Shown in pieces: positions 8,869 through 17,949 of a DNA stretch of 64,000 nt. How positions within the stretch are numbered: the stretch's first letter is position 1; the number at the start of each line of letters is the position of its first letter. Source of the stretch: Succinatimonas sp. CAG:777 (GTDB lineage: Bacteria; Pseudomonadota; Gammaproteobacteria; Enterobacterales; Succinivibrionaceae); NCBI GenBank assembly GCA_000431835.1, contig HF987965.1, positions 1 to 64,000 on the forward strand. Direction: 5' to 3'. Both the position numbers and the translations under genes were made by a program. The notes beneath the pieces were generated by a model that was not told where the DNA came from, ran no database searches, and saw only the letters and a list, made by a program, of their open reading frames with translations.

Positions 8869-9260
8869 ATGTTTTTAGAAGGTAATATGTCACTAAATAT
8901 TACTTTCAAGACATGGATCAACAAGATCTCAACAGATTCTGACTTCAACTCTAAAGATTTAATTACACGAAAAGATCTGGTTCATAAATCAGATCGAGAA
9001 TGGTCGAAAGACTACAGCAAACTCTCAGGCTACTGCTTCTACAGTAGCCTGAAAACTTTCTATATTCCACCTTTTATACAGTTATACTCCACTCTTAACT
9101 TCAATAGGATCATTCTTTCAAAATCACTAAAGACTATCATATTAGAGACTGTTATAGTGTGTTATGTGGCTACTCAAAGGTATAAGTACTAATACGTTTA
9201 GATCAACCACATACTGAGCTTTTTAAGCTTTTGTGGACTATTGCTTGATCATTTGAGGAC
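8869..9260. other. Moderate-GC island with a hairpin; coding status unresolved
   Basis: The base composition rises here compared with both flanks. A 107-codon open frame (8869-9192) has no recognisable domain and a weak start context. A perfect 10-bp stem (CAGGCTACTG 9026-9035, CAGTAGCCTG 9042-9051) lies inside it, and the words GTTATAGTGTG at 8850 and 9151 bracket it. I cannot tell whether this is a small RNA, a decayed gene or a regulatory island, so no CDS is called. Confidence 0.35.
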
Positions 9261-9303
9261 TGTAATTAGCTAGATAGCTAGACTTTTGATGACTCCAGGA
9301 GGC

Positions 9304-9341
9304 AAAAAAAATCCCTCTTGGATGGAGCGTCCTTGAGGGAG
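9304..9341 (-). terminator. Rho-independent terminator of zapC
   Basis: Read on the minus strand, TCCCTC pairs with GAGGGA around a partly paired interior (9312-9340) and is followed by eight T residues (A-run 9304-9311). It lies about 60 bp after the zapC stop. Confidence 0.8.
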
Positions 9342-9398
9342 AGAATGGTCTTAACTAACGTTAAGAACTACAGCAAATTAGGAGAAAATTAAATCTTT

Positions 9399-9965
9399 TT
9401 AAGCATATTTATGACTGTTTCTACGGTTGTTAAGCTCTCTGAATTCAAATACACACTCAGGATCAACTCTGATCATCTGACCTAATGAGTAACCTCTGTG
9501 CTGCTTAACATCTAATAACAGCTCTCTGTTTAGAAGCATCAGTCTTGTAAGACCATCTGCATCTCGTGGTTCTAGCACTACGCAGTCACCACACTTAAAT
9601 TCGTTGGTATATACTGAAACAACATCACCTTCGAGTACTTCATACTCTCTCTGTGAACCCATAATAAAGTATCTAGAAGTAGGTATAGCCGGCTTTGTAT
9701 ACTGTTCACAAGCAACAGCATTGATTCCAAGATCAAGGGCACTACCCTCATCCTTTAAAATCTTGTTGATACCTTCTAGATAGTAAGTCAGTAACTCACC
9801 TTCTTTAATGGTAAAAGACGCATTAACTTCTGGTTTCATGTATAAATCATCAACAGAGAAATGGGTTTTAAATAAATATGATTTACCTTCATCTGTTGTT
9901 AAATTGATGCTGAGGATGCCGTTTTGGAACGTCCATGTGCAATCATTTTGAGGATTGATAACCAT
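9399..9965 (-). CDS. zapC: Cell division protein ZapC (FtsZ-ring associated)
   Basis: This 188-aa cytosolic protein resembles E. coli ZapC (180 aa), which binds FtsZ and promotes lateral bundling of protofilaments. The match is low but patterned: an N-terminal W-T/W-F strand start, NAVACEQYTKPAIPTSRYF at about 102-121 against the E. coli NALVAIRYLKPQMPKSWHF segment, and a late LLLNRELLLDVKQHRGYSLGQ strand-helix block. The location also supports it, because E. coli zapC is next to pyrD and pyrD lies about 8 kb away here with only porin and small accessory genes between. It is a single-gene unit with its own terminator. Confidence 0.72.
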   Translation of the reverse strand: MVINPQNDCTWTFQNGILSINLTTDEGKSYLFKTHFSVDDLYMKPEVNASFTIKEGELLTYYLEGINKILKDEGSALDLGINAVACEQYTKPAIPTSRYFIMGSQREYEVLEGDVVSVYTNEFKCGDCVVLEPRDADGLTRLMLLNRELLLDVKQHRGYSLGQMIRVDPECVFEFRELNNRRNSHKYA

Positions 9966-11086
9966 TTGTTTTTGCTGTCCTTATTATATTTGTTGTAATT
10001 TGATTTCATTTTATATTACTTTTTCAAAAAATGAAATACAAAAATCGATTTTTTTGCTTTTATACTTTACAAATATTAAATTTCGATCCCTTTATCACAT
10101 AATTTACATTTTTAATGTTTAAAAACAACTACCCTATTTTCTTTTACTCATGATTATTTATTAAATCACTCCTTAATTATTTCTTATTATTTATAAAGTT
10201 ACTATATTACTTAAGTTCTACTATTCCTACTCTCTTTGTCTTATTATTTATTACTTCATTAAACATCCTTTGCATCTTTGTTTAAAGTTTTTAGTTTTGA
10301 ATAATCACAGTCTGCTACTATGCAATAACAACACAGCTGTACTACACTTTTTACTGATTACATGTAAAGACTAAAAGACTTCAAAAGAACATTTAAAATC
10401 ACCTATATAAACAGTAAATTGCAATTTTTATATAACGATATTCATATTTTCTTGTCTATTCTATTTTCTTATCACCACCTATAAGTTATTTTTATAGCAA
10501 AGACATAAATAGCTTATATACGCCAATCATCTAGATTTTTTGAGATTTTCTTTATTTTTTGCAAATTTTGATTTGTTCCATTTTGATACTCACTTTTTCA
10601 TTGATTTGAAGCTTATTTTTTCTGAATAAGCACACTTCAATCTCTAAAAATAGTCCTGTTTGCTCCTGTCATCCATTCCCCTCTCATGATTTCATGACTC
10701 CACCTTTAGATATGTACAAGCTTCATTGCTGAAGCTCTTTATCTTATGAAGATCGATTCATCAATGTCGTTTGCTGATGAGAGCAATCACAAATCAAAAT
10801 AAACATGCTAATTGATAAGATCTGCTTGATCTTTGTCTATGCTAGACGACATACAGCCATTCTGGTGCGTTTATAGCATATGCTAGATGGATAATCCTTA
10901 TTATTGTTAAGATTGCCTTCTATGGCTTAATAAACTGTTATTAGATGGGATCAAGATATAAAGAATGCTGGATTTTAATTGTTGAGTGATGCCATATAAA
11001 GCCAAAAGAGGCTTATAGCGTAAAAAAGGGCGAGAGTTGTTTTAACCCCGCCCTAACACAGTTTCTATGGTTAACAGATTTTCAAA
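9966..11086. other. 1.1-kb intergenic region between zapC and the first porin
   Basis: 9966-10640 is very AT-rich and shows nothing assignable apart from the presumed zapC promoter. 10640-10980 is less AT-rich and has several short inverted repeats, for example AGCTTCA-TTGC-TGAAGCT near 10728-10745 and ATGAAGATCGATTCAT nearby, with the word ATGCTAGA twice between 10840 and 10890. No reading frame is convincing. A structured or untranslated RNA is possible but not shown. Confidence 0.5.
11022..11054 (-). terminator. Rho-independent terminator of the first porin gene
   Basis: On the minus strand AGGGCG pairs with CGCCCT, extended by a GGGTT/AACTC inner stem, then TTTTTT. It lies about 30 bp past the porin stop. 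Confidence 0.85.
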
Positions 11087-12262
11087 TTAGAAGGTATAAC
11101 GAGCACCAGCTGATAACATGGTACCAGTCTCACCGCCTGGAAGTTGGTGATCTTTTTCAGAGGTTGAATTTGCATCAAACTCAGCTTCACCCCAGATGTT
11201 GAAGTTGTCGTTGATTGCATAGTTTACATATACAGGAACACGGCGGTAGATTGCTGAATCTGAGTTAAATGAACCTTCTTTTAACTTAACATCAGATACG
11301 TTATATCCAGTGAAAGCCCCGATACCATTTTCGAAGGTATAACCTACAACAAACTCATAGCCCTTAACTTTGGTTGCAAATGAAGAATTTGAAGTACCAT
11401 AAACAGAAACAGGCTCATTTACACCATCATCATAGGTAAAGCCGTTAGCTCTCTGTTTCATGCGCTGAGTGTTATATAAAGCACCGATGTATAAACCGTT
11501 ATCGGTTGATCCCCATGAGATAGATGCTGAAATGATTTTGAATGTATCAAATGAACCTAAAGACCAACCATCATCGTCAACTTTAATGGTCTTAGTGAAA
11601 TCATTCTGACCCTTGATATATGAGTAACCAGCCTTGAATGATAATGGGCCAAATACTACGTCATCAATGGTGTAACCTGCTGATAAAGCGAAACCGCCTT
11701 CAACGTCATAATCTTCACCTTGAACAGTAGTATCATCTGCAGCTGTCTCGTAAGATACAGAACCGAAGAAGCCGTTGTTGTCGTAAACATAACGGAACAT
11801 ACCGGTACGACGGTCACTGTTGATTGAGCCCTGCTGACGAGCACCGAAGTCCTCAAATACGTCAGTTGCAGCTAAAACTTCGTTAGCAGCATCGTAGGTC
11901 TTACCAACTAGTAATTTACCGAAATCACCCAAATCAGCGCCTACATACTGCTCACGAGTGCTAATGTGATCACCATTTGCTGATTTGTTACCGTCAGCCA
12001 TATCCCACTCTGAGAATGCAAATGCAGATACATAGTCATTTACCTTGGTGTTGCCTTCGATGTTTAAACGTGCTGAGTTAACTAAACCTGCATCGTGATC
12101 TGCAATGCCCTCACCAACATCAGAAGCAGCTTTACCGTTATAAACAACAGCCTGAACACGACCGCCAACTGCTAATGAAGAGCCATCTTTATCATATACA
12201 GTTGCTGCAGTTGCAGTTGTTGATACAGCAATAATTGCTAAAGCCAATAATGATTTTTTCAT
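11087..12262 (-). CDS. Gram-negative outer-membrane porin (general diffusion type)
   Basis: This 391-aa trimeric beta-barrel porin has signal peptide MKKSLLALAIIAVSTTATA, after which the first strand begins ATVYDKDGSSLAVGGRVQ. The C terminus is SAGARYTF, ending in the Phe needed for BAM-dependent insertion. A longer frame begins at 12313, but the ATG at 12260-12262 directly precedes the signal peptide and has a GGA ribosome-binding site. It is very similar to the porin at 16329-17459 and less so to the one at 15003-16079, so the three are paralogues. A good minus-strand promoter lies at 12330-12358. Confidence 0.92.
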   Translation of the reverse strand: MKKSLLALAIIAVSTTATAATVYDKDGSSLAVGGRVQAVVYNGKAASDVGEGIADHDAGLVNSARLNIEGNTKVNDYVSAFAFSEWDMADGNKSANGDHISTREQYVGADLGDFGKLLVGKTYDAANEVLAATDVFEDFGARQQGSINSDRRTGMFRYVYDNNGFFGSVSYETAADDTTVQGEDYDVEGGFALSAGYTIDDVVFGPLSFKAGYSYIKGQNDFTKTIKVDDDGWSLGSFDTFKIISASISWGSTDNGLYIGALYNTQRMKQRANGFTYDDGVNEPVSVYGTSNSSFATKVKGYEFVVGYTFENGIGAFTGYNVSDVKLKEGSFNSDSAIYRRVPVYVNYAINDNFNIWGEAEFDANSTSEKDHQLPGGETGTMLSAGARYTF

Positions 12263-12329
12263 GATATTTAATTTCCTATAAATACAATTAGCAGCAACTA
12301 CTTTAAGTTGCATATTACTAAGTATGGTT

Positions 12330-12358
12330 AGTATATTCTAACTAACTGTATAATTCAA
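12330..12358 (-). promoter_or_regulatory. Promoter of the first porin gene
   Basis: On the minus strand TTGAAT (12353-12358) and TATACT (12330-12335) are 17 bp apart. Transcription would start near 12323, giving a leader of about 60 nt. Confidence 0.7.
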
Positions 12359-12521
12359 GAGTAAAATGAAAAGAACTTTCATATTATTAAATATATTATA
12401 ATAGTTAAGAAATGCCTTTTATAAGCGATTTTAATGATGTTAAGGATGGATATTTGTGCCATTTATTCAAGAATATATGAATTAAATGGCACATAAAAGA
12501 AGATGAATTTGGATTTAATTG

Positions 12522-12875
12522 TTACTTTAGCACGTCAGACCACTGAGCTTCTTTAAAGCCAATAAGCACGAAGTTGTCACTTACAACTAAAGGTCTTTTA
12601 ACTAACATGCCATCAGATGAGAGTAGCTTAAACTGCTCATCTTCACTCAAATTTGGTAGTTTTTTAGCAAGTCCCATGCTTTTGTACAATAGACCACTGG
12701 TGTTAAACAGCTTCTTTAAAGGCAACTTACTCTTTTCATGAATTCCTTTTAAGCTAGCCTCATCAGGATGCTCTGATTTGATGTCTTTTAGATTGTACTC
12801 TATACCATTGTCATCTAACCACTTTAGAGCCTTCTTACAGGTTGAACATTTCTCATAGCAATATACAGTTATCAT
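12522..12875 (-). CDS. ArsC/Spx-family thioredoxin-fold protein (arsenate-reductase-like)
   Basis: This 117-aa protein has an N-terminal CEKCSTCKKALKWLDDNG motif like the Cys active site of the ArsC/Spx/YffB family, and the later KRPLVVSD segment typical of that family (RPL/RPI loop). Family members include glutathione-dependent arsenate reductases and proteins of unknown substrate; no ars genes are nearby, so a specific arsenic role is not supported. The ATG at 12873-12875 with AAGGGG upstream is preferred over the longer frame starting at 12920. It is the second gene of a two-gene unit with the Nudix gene, 47 bp apart. Confidence 0.85.
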   Translation of the reverse strand: MITVYCYEKCSTCKKALKWLDDNGIEYNLKDIKSEHPDEASLKGIHEKSKLPLKKLFNTSGLLYKSMGLAKKLPNLSEDEQFKLLSSDGMLVKRPLVVSDNFVLIGFKEAQWSDVLK

Positions 12876-12922
12876 GTTTTGCCCCTTATTCAATTTTCTT
12901 AGCTTCACCTTGATTCTCAAAA

Positions 12923-13420
12923 CTAGCAGTAAGCTTTAGGATCAATCTCGTTTCCATCTAAAACAGCTTTTACAAGCTTGTCACCTTCATAGCAAAGCTT
13001 TAAGGAGAAGAACTCTTCTCTTGTACCTAACAGTTTTAAAAAGATCTTGTCACCTGTCCACAAAGGTAATTTTAAAAGCTCGTTTTTATCTACCCACTCA
13101 AGATCACCTTCATTACAGTCTTTTAAAAGTTCACCTTTATAGGCTGTAGCTGTAAATAAAAACATATACACGCAAACAGGCGCATCTGAGACAAAGGAAA
13201 TAATACCTCGCAATACAGGATCAGATAATGTAATACCGCATTCTTCAGTCATCTCCCTTTGAATACACTCTTCAGGTGACTCACCATATTCAAAGTGACC
13301 ACCAATACCAATCCATTTGTCTTTATTGATATCGTGTTGTTTCTTGGTTCTGTGCAACATCAGGTATTTGCCCTGCTGCTCTAAATAACAGATAGTTGTA
13401 AGCTCAGTATTGCTCTCCAT
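12923..13420 (-). CDS. Nudix hydrolase (MutT/NUDT1-like)
   Basis: This 165-aa protein contains a complete Nudix box, G-H-F-E-Y-G-E followed by REMTEECGI, which fits GX5EX7REUXEEXGU and holds the Mg2+-binding glutamates. Such enzymes hydrolyse nucleoside diphosphates linked to another group, often oxidised dNTPs; the YMFLFTA and GDLEWV segments resemble the 8-oxo-dGTPase type. The substrate is inferred only by family. It is upstream of the ArsC-like gene and divergent from the acyltransferase gene. The start has AGGAGC upstream. Confidence 0.88.
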   Translation of the reverse strand: MESNTELTTICYLEQQGKYLMLHRTKKQHDINKDKWIGIGGHFEYGESPEECIQREMTEECGITLSDPVLRGIISFVSDAPVCVYMFLFTATAYKGELLKDCNEGDLEWVDKNELLKLPLWTGDKIFLKLLGTREEFFSLKLCYEGDKLVKAVLDGNEIDPKAYC

Positions 13421-13449
13421 TAAGACAGCTCCTTTTTATGTAATTCTGT

Positions 13450-13477
13450 GTTGTAGAAGCTCTGTTGTAAAAGCTCT
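13450..13477. repeat. 14-bp tandem duplication upstream of the Nudix gene
   Basis: GTTGTAGAAGCTCT and GTTGTAAAAGCTCT lie head to tail (13450-13463, 13464-13477). They fall in the divergent promoter region and could be an operator or a simple slippage duplication. Confidence 0.6.
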
Positions 13478-13637
13478 GTGATGTTGTCTCTTAATCTAAG
13501 AACATTATGCCATTTATAAAATACAACTTTCTAAGAATTTTTATTGCTGTGACATCTATAACATTGATCTTAAAAAACATTGTCTAAAATACGGAAACAT
13601 AAAAATCTAACTACATTTATTCACCTTAGGAATCAAA

Positions 13638-14804
13638 ATGAGAAAGTATAGTGAAAGAGGATTTAAGAACCTCGAGTTTTTGCGTTTTCTGCTAATTTTT
13701 GCAGTAGTTGGAGTGCATCTAGCTTACCTGAATCTGTCTTCAACAGAGGAATACTCTTGGCTTGTAAAGTGGGGAGCAGGCTGGCAAGCTGTAGAGATGT
13801 TCTTTTTAATGTCAGGATTTTTCCTGTTCTATAAGCTCAATACTGAAGAAACTGTCCTACACTTTGCTCTGCGTAAATGGTTAAGATTAGCTCCATTTGT
13901 AATTGCCCTTACCTTCATAGGCTATATAGCTACAGGCTTTGATATTTATCAATATCCGCTTTCAGTTAATATCTTCAACTCACTGTTGCTCTTAGATTGG
14001 AACACTCACCATTTTGGTCCTGATGCAACCATTCTGTATGTTGCTTGGTTTGTAAATGTACTGTTCTTTGTCTCTGTAATTTACTTCTGTATTTTAAAAG
14101 CCCTAAAACATGAGCAGGCAAATCTTGTGATAGGAGCAATCTCCTTTACCTGTCTATTCATGTACTCAAGACACATGTACATCATAGTTCCATTTATCTA
14201 TCCACTTGTAAGAGCTTTTGCTTATGTAGGTTTTGGCTACCTCTTAAGTGAGATCTACAAAAGCTACCTTCTACATAAAGACGATAACTCTGTGCAGATA
14301 AACTTGCATTCAAATGTTAAGACCTGTGCAATAAGCATTGTTGAAGCCATCTTACTGATTGCCATCGTGATAAGTTTATATGCAGGCTCAACAGGTGTTC
14401 CTGTACCAGATGATCTATCAATTCCACCTGAGCAGATCCAATTTTTAAATGCACAAACCTGGTTCCCTGATTTAACTAGATGGGCTTTAGGTGGAGTATG
14501 GTTACAGCTGTGCTTTGTAGGCTTATTCTGGTTATTCTTATTAAACAAAGGTTTGGTCTCAAGATTACTTAACAATAAGTTCTCAGTAATCTTAGGCAGC
14601 TACTCTTATGCCATCTTTTTAGGTCATACCATTGTGATTAGAGCAATAAAGGACTATATCGATCTACAAAAGATTAGCTTTGTCTTTGAGCATAACTTTA
14701 TATTTGTTGCCCTACTTTGCCTTTTAATCTTTATCTTTGCCGTAATTGTTCATCACTTAGTTGAGATGCCTTTAATCAAAATGGTAAGCAAGATCTTAAG
14801 ATAA
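13638..14804 (+). CDS. Acyltransferase family 3 membrane protein
   Basis: This 388-aa integral membrane protein has about ten hydrophobic helices. The first carries FLRFLLIFAVVGVHLAY, with the conserved His27 that is essential in acyltransferase-3 enzymes (O-acetylation of surface polysaccharide or antibiotics). The C-terminal YAIFLGHTIVI and VEMPL segments are also typical. The acceptor cannot be predicted, because no polysaccharide genes are adjacent. It is a single plus-strand gene between minus-strand genes, with its own terminator at 14843-14874. Confidence 0.88.
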   Translation: MRKYSERGFKNLEFLRFLLIFAVVGVHLAYLNLSSTEEYSWLVKWGAGWQAVEMFFLMSGFFLFYKLNTEETVLHFALRKWLRLAPFVIALTFIGYIATGFDIYQYPLSVNIFNSLLLLDWNTHHFGPDATILYVAWFVNVLFFVSVIYFCILKALKHEQANLVIGAISFTCLFMYSRHMYIIVPFIYPLVRAFAYVGFGYLLSEIYKSYLLHKDDNSVQINLHSNVKTCAISIVEAILLIAIVISLYAGSTGVPVPDDLSIPPEQIQFLNAQTWFPDLTRWALGGVWLQLCFVGLFWLFLLNKGLVSRLLNNKFSVILGSYSYAIFLGHTIVIRAIKDYIDLQKISFVFEHNFIFVALLCLLIFIFAVIVHHLVEMPLIKMVSKILR

Positions 14805-14842
14805 GAACTGTTCTTTAGTAAAAAATAAAGAAACGATCTAAT

Positions 14843-14874
14843 AAGGCTGTAGTTAACACTACAGCTTTATTTTT
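14843..14874 (+). terminator. Rho-independent terminator of the acyltransferase gene
   Basis: GCTGTAGT (14846-14853) pairs with ACTACAGC (14858-14865) with a 4-base loop, then TTTATTTTT. Confidence 0.85.
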
Positions 14875-14945
14875 GATTGAAGATATTTTTATTGATACTT
14901 AAAGATAAGAAAAACGTCAAAGAGTATTTACCCCAAGCGATGATC

Positions 14946-14980
14946 AAAAAAAACGACCTCGTCGATAATGAGGAGGTCGT
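14946..14980 (-). terminator. Rho-independent terminator of the second porin gene
   Basis: ACGACCTC (14953-14960) and GAGGTCGT (14973-14980) form a perfect 8-bp stem. On the minus strand eight T residues follow. It lies 22 bp after the porin stop. Confidence 0.9.
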
Positions 14981-15002
14981 CTAATTCTCGTTTTTCCTTT
15001 TT

Positions 15003-16079
15003 TTAGAAAGTGTATCTAGCACCTGCTGAAAACTGAGTTCCTGATTTTAGCTTGTTCTTTTTAACATCAGAGCCTGCATCAAACTCAGCTTCAGTCCAAA
15101 CCTTGAAATTGCTGTTGATACCGTACTTTAAAGATACCGGAATTCTCTTATAAGAGAAGGTATCTTTAGTCCCATTCTTATGCTCGGTATCTTCTTTCCA
15201 ATAGTTGTAACCTGCAAATACGCCGATACCGTTATCAAAGGTATAACCTGCTACAAATTCATAGCCTTTAGCATCGATGTCTGATTTTGGATTTTCCTGT
15301 GTAAAATCAGTCTTCATCTTATAGGCTGTGGTAGATAAATATAAGCCTGACAGTGGATCACCCCATGATAAAGCACCTGCATAGTGATTTGCCTTATCAA
15401 ATCTTAAATCGTTAATTGCGGTTGTATCATCCTGACCTTTTACGTGGCTTAAGCCTAATTTGAAAGATAAAGGTCCATAGACAACATGATCAAAGGTATA
15501 ACCTAAAGCTGCACCTACGCCACTTTCGATATCACGATATTTGCCAAATAAAGGAGTACCGTCTGCTGCGGTTTCATAAGTTACACTAGCAAAGATGCCT
15601 TTATTGTCGTAATCATAGCGGATCACGCCATTGCGTCTTTCACCATGTAAACCTAAAGCAGCCTGAGTACCAACTTCTTCCCAAATATCAGATGAGATCA
15701 TGACTTTGTGGGCAGAATCATAAGCTTTGCCACCTAAGATCTTTCCGTATTCTTTAAAGTCAGCGCCTACATATTGCTCACGAGCTTTGATGTGGTCACC
15801 AATCTTCTTACTGTGGCCATCAGCCATATCCCATTCAGAAAAAGCAAAGGTAGAAACCCAGTCTAAAACCTTGGTTTCACCTGCGATGGATAAACGTGAA
15901 GAATTGACTAAGGATGAATCATGATCACCTGCATAGTTATCATGACCATTAAACAGCACTGACTGTACTCTTCCTCCGATAGAAAGAGCAGTACCGTCCT
16001 TATCATAAACTGTAGCAGCATCAGAGGCTGCTGACACTATGACCAACAAAACTGCTGTAGAAACTAGTGACTTTTTCAT
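15003..16079 (-). CDS. Gram-negative outer-membrane porin (divergent paralogue)
   Basis: This 358-aa porin has signal peptide MKKSLVSTAVLLVIVSAASDA, first strand ATVYDKDGTALSIGGRVQ, and C-terminal SAGARYTF ending in Phe. It is shorter by some 20-30 residues and less conserved than the two flanking paralogues, with the differences in the central extracellular-loop region, so its pore selectivity may differ. The ATG is preceded by AGGAAT. A minus-strand promoter and terminator flank it, so it is transcribed separately. Confidence 0.92.
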   Translation of the reverse strand: MKKSLVSTAVLLVIVSAASDAATVYDKDGTALSIGGRVQSVLFNGHDNYAGDHDSSLVNSSRLSIAGETKVLDWVSTFAFSEWDMADGHSKKIGDHIKAREQYVGADFKEYGKILGGKAYDSAHKVMISSDIWEEVGTQAALGLHGERRNGVIRYDYDNKGIFASVTYETAADGTPLFGKYRDIESGVGAALGYTFDHVVYGPLSFKLGLSHVKGQDDTTAINDLRFDKANHYAGALSWGDPLSGLYLSTTAYKMKTDFTQENPKSDIDAKGYEFVAGYTFDNGIGVFAGYNYWKEDTEHKNGTKDTFSYKRIPVSLKYGINSNFKVWTEAEFDAGSDVKKNKLKSGTQFSAGARYTF

Positions 16080-16116
16080 TATTATTCCTAATTAGGATAT
16101 TGCGCTTTTGTTTTTA

Positions 16117-16144
16117 TATTTATAGTTGTAGACGATTGTGTAAA
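16117..16144 (-). promoter_or_regulatory. Putative promoter of the second porin gene
   Basis: On the minus strand TTTACA (16139-16144) and TAAATA (16117-16122) are 16 bp apart, about 38 bp upstream of the ATG. Confidence 0.5.
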
Positions 16145-16261
16145 AAGTTCAATCAAATATCAATAAGATGATGCTAAATATCTGCTTTGTATCGCAAAAT
16201 TTTTATTTTAAAGTGGTAATAACAGAAGATTTGATTTTGAAGTGATTTTGAGTTGGCTACT

Positions 16262-16297
16262 AAAAAAGCCCAATCCTAAGTTTTAGGATAAGGCTTT
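16262..16297 (-). terminator. Rho-independent terminator of the third porin gene
   Basis: On the minus strand AAGCC..ATCCTAA pairs with TTAGGAT..GGCTT, followed by TTTTTT (A-run 16262-16267). It lies about 30 bp past the porin stop. Confidence 0.85.
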
Positions 16298-16328
16298 AAG
16301 AATCAAAAGTTATCTAACCTAAGTTAGA

Positions 16329-17459
16329 TTAGAAGGTGTAACGTGCACCTGCTGATAACATGGTACCTGTCTCACCGTACTGAGCTTTATGATCTTTTTC
16401 GGTGGTTGAATTTGCATCGAACTCAGCTTCACCCCAGATGTTGAAGTTGTCGTTGATTGCATAATTTACGTATACAGGAACACGACGGTAGATTTTTGAA
16501 TCAGAGTTGATTGAACCTTCTTTTGTCTTAACATCAACAAAGTTGTAACCAGTGAAAGCCCCAATACCGTTGTCGAAGGTGTAACCTACAACAAACTCAT
16601 ACCCCTTCTTCTTGTCTGAATTTGAAGAATTTGATGGAACAAAATCATTTGCTCTCTGCTTTACACGCTGAGTGTTGTATAAGGCACCGATGTATAAACC
16701 GTTATCGGTTGAACCCCAAGCGATAGAAGCTGAGATTACCTTGAAGTTATCAAAAGTCTCTGAATTCTCAAACTGACCGATGGTCTTAGAGAAATCATTC
16801 TGACCCTTGATGTATGAGTAACCTGCCTTGAATGATAATGGGCCAAATACAACGTTATCGAAAGTGTAACCAGCAGCAGCTGCAAAACCACCTTCAACAT
16901 CAGCCTTGTTACCTGCAACTGATGAACCATCAGCTGCGGTCTGATATGAAACAGAACCAAAGATACCGTTGTTGTCATATACATAACGGAACATGCCGGT
17001 ACGACGGTCACCGTTGATTGAGCTCTGTAAACGAGCACCGAAGTCCTCAAATACGTCAGTTGCAGCTAAAACAGCATTAGCAGCATCATAGGTCTTACCA
17101 CCTAAGATCTTACCAAAATCACCGTAATCAGCACCAACATACTGCTCACGAGTATTGATGTTGTCACCAGTTGCAGACTTGTTACCATCAGCCATGTTCC
17201 ACTCTGAGAAAGCGAATACTGAAACAGAATCATTGATCTTGGTAGAACCTGCGATGTTTAAACGAGCTGAGTTAACTAAACCTGCATCGTGCTCTGCAAT
17301 GCCATCACCAACATCAGAAGCAGCTTTACCGTTATAAACAACAGCCTGAACACGACCGCCAACTGCTAATGAAGAACCATCTTTATCATATACAGTAGCA
17401 GCATTTGCAGATGTTGCAGCAACAGCAAAAACAGCTAAAGCTAATAATGATTTTTTCAT
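16329..17459 (-). CDS. Gram-negative outer-membrane porin (third paralogue)
   Basis: This 376-aa porin has signal peptide MKKSLLALAVFAVAATSANA. It is nearly the same as the 11087-12262 porin over the N-terminal strands (ATVYDKDGSSLAVGGRVQ), the middle (SIKGQ/SYIKGQNDF region) and the C terminus (SAGARYTF). The ATG at 17457-17459 starts the signal peptide; a longer frame from 17576 would add 39 unrelated residues and cross the promoter. The first and third genes are the recent pair, and the second is older. Together they suggest selection for alternative pores or dosage. Confidence 0.92.
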   Translation of the reverse strand: MKKSLLALAVFAVAATSANAATVYDKDGSSLAVGGRVQAVVYNGKAASDVGDGIAEHDAGLVNSARLNIAGSTKINDSVSVFAFSEWNMADGNKSATGDNINTREQYVGADYGDFGKILGGKTYDAANAVLAATDVFEDFGARLQSSINGDRRTGMFRYVYDNNGIFGSVSYQTAADGSSVAGNKADVEGGFAAAAGYTFDNVVFGPLSFKAGYSYIKGQNDFSKTIGQFENSETFDNFKVISASIAWGSTDNGLYIGALYNTQRVKQRANDFVPSNSSNSDKKKGYEFVVGYTFDNGIGAFTGYNFVDVKTKEGSINSDSKIYRRVPVYVNYAINDNFNIWGEAEFDANSTTEKDHKAQYGETGTMLSAGARYTF

Positions 17460-17526
17460 AATATATTTTTCCATAGTTAATTTTAAATTTTGGTAAGTGG
17501 AAGTTAGTTTCCTCTTACGGATTTTG

Positions 17527-17554
17527 ATTTTACTCAATATTAACTTTTCGTCAA
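17527..17554 (-). promoter_or_regulatory. Promoter of the third porin gene
   Basis: On the minus strand TTGACG (17549-17554) and TAAAAT (17527-17532) are 16 bp apart. The leader would be about 60 nt. Confidence 0.65.
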
Positions 17555-17576
17555 CAAAATTTGATATAACATACAA

Positions 17577-17889
17577 ATTCGTATCTTATTTTTAACTTTT
17601 GATCAATTTTGATAAGGTTGCACTTTATTTTTTATGCAAAATAGTGCAGAAAAATTAATTTATATTTTCACTGAGTTAATAATGGCTTATATATCAGAAC
17701 TGCTTAGCTATAAGTAATTTTGAAAAAATAAGTGTTATGTTTTTACTGTTGAACATTATTCCGCACATGTTAAGGCTCATTTCTATGCTTAAGGTACACT
17801 TTAATTTGACATCTTTTTAAAAGTTGTACAGTTGCAGCATGCCTTTAAAGAAAGGTTCAGAGTTAAAAATGATTTTCTTGTAATTAAAA
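17577..17889. other. Intergenic region between the third porin and pyrD
   Basis: This AT-rich stretch shows no reading frame with domain or start support. Apart from the pyrD terminator at its left boundary and the porin promoter just before it, I see nothing assignable. Confidence 0.6.
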
Positions 17890-17925
17890 GAAAAAAGGTC
17901 AGAGCTTTGATTAGCACTGACCTTA
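17890..17925 (-). terminator. Rho-independent terminator of pyrD
   Basis: AAGGTCAG (17895-17902) pairs with CTGACCTT (17917-17924); on the minus strand TTTTTT follows. It lies 25 bp after the pyrD stop. Confidence 0.9.
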
Positions 17926-17949
17926 AGTTAGGTTAAATTATCTTTTTGA

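Noticed and set aside
8869..9192. 107-codon open frame in the moderate-GC island
   Set aside because: Weak start context, no recognisable domain, and a strong hairpin inside; kept only as an unresolved region.
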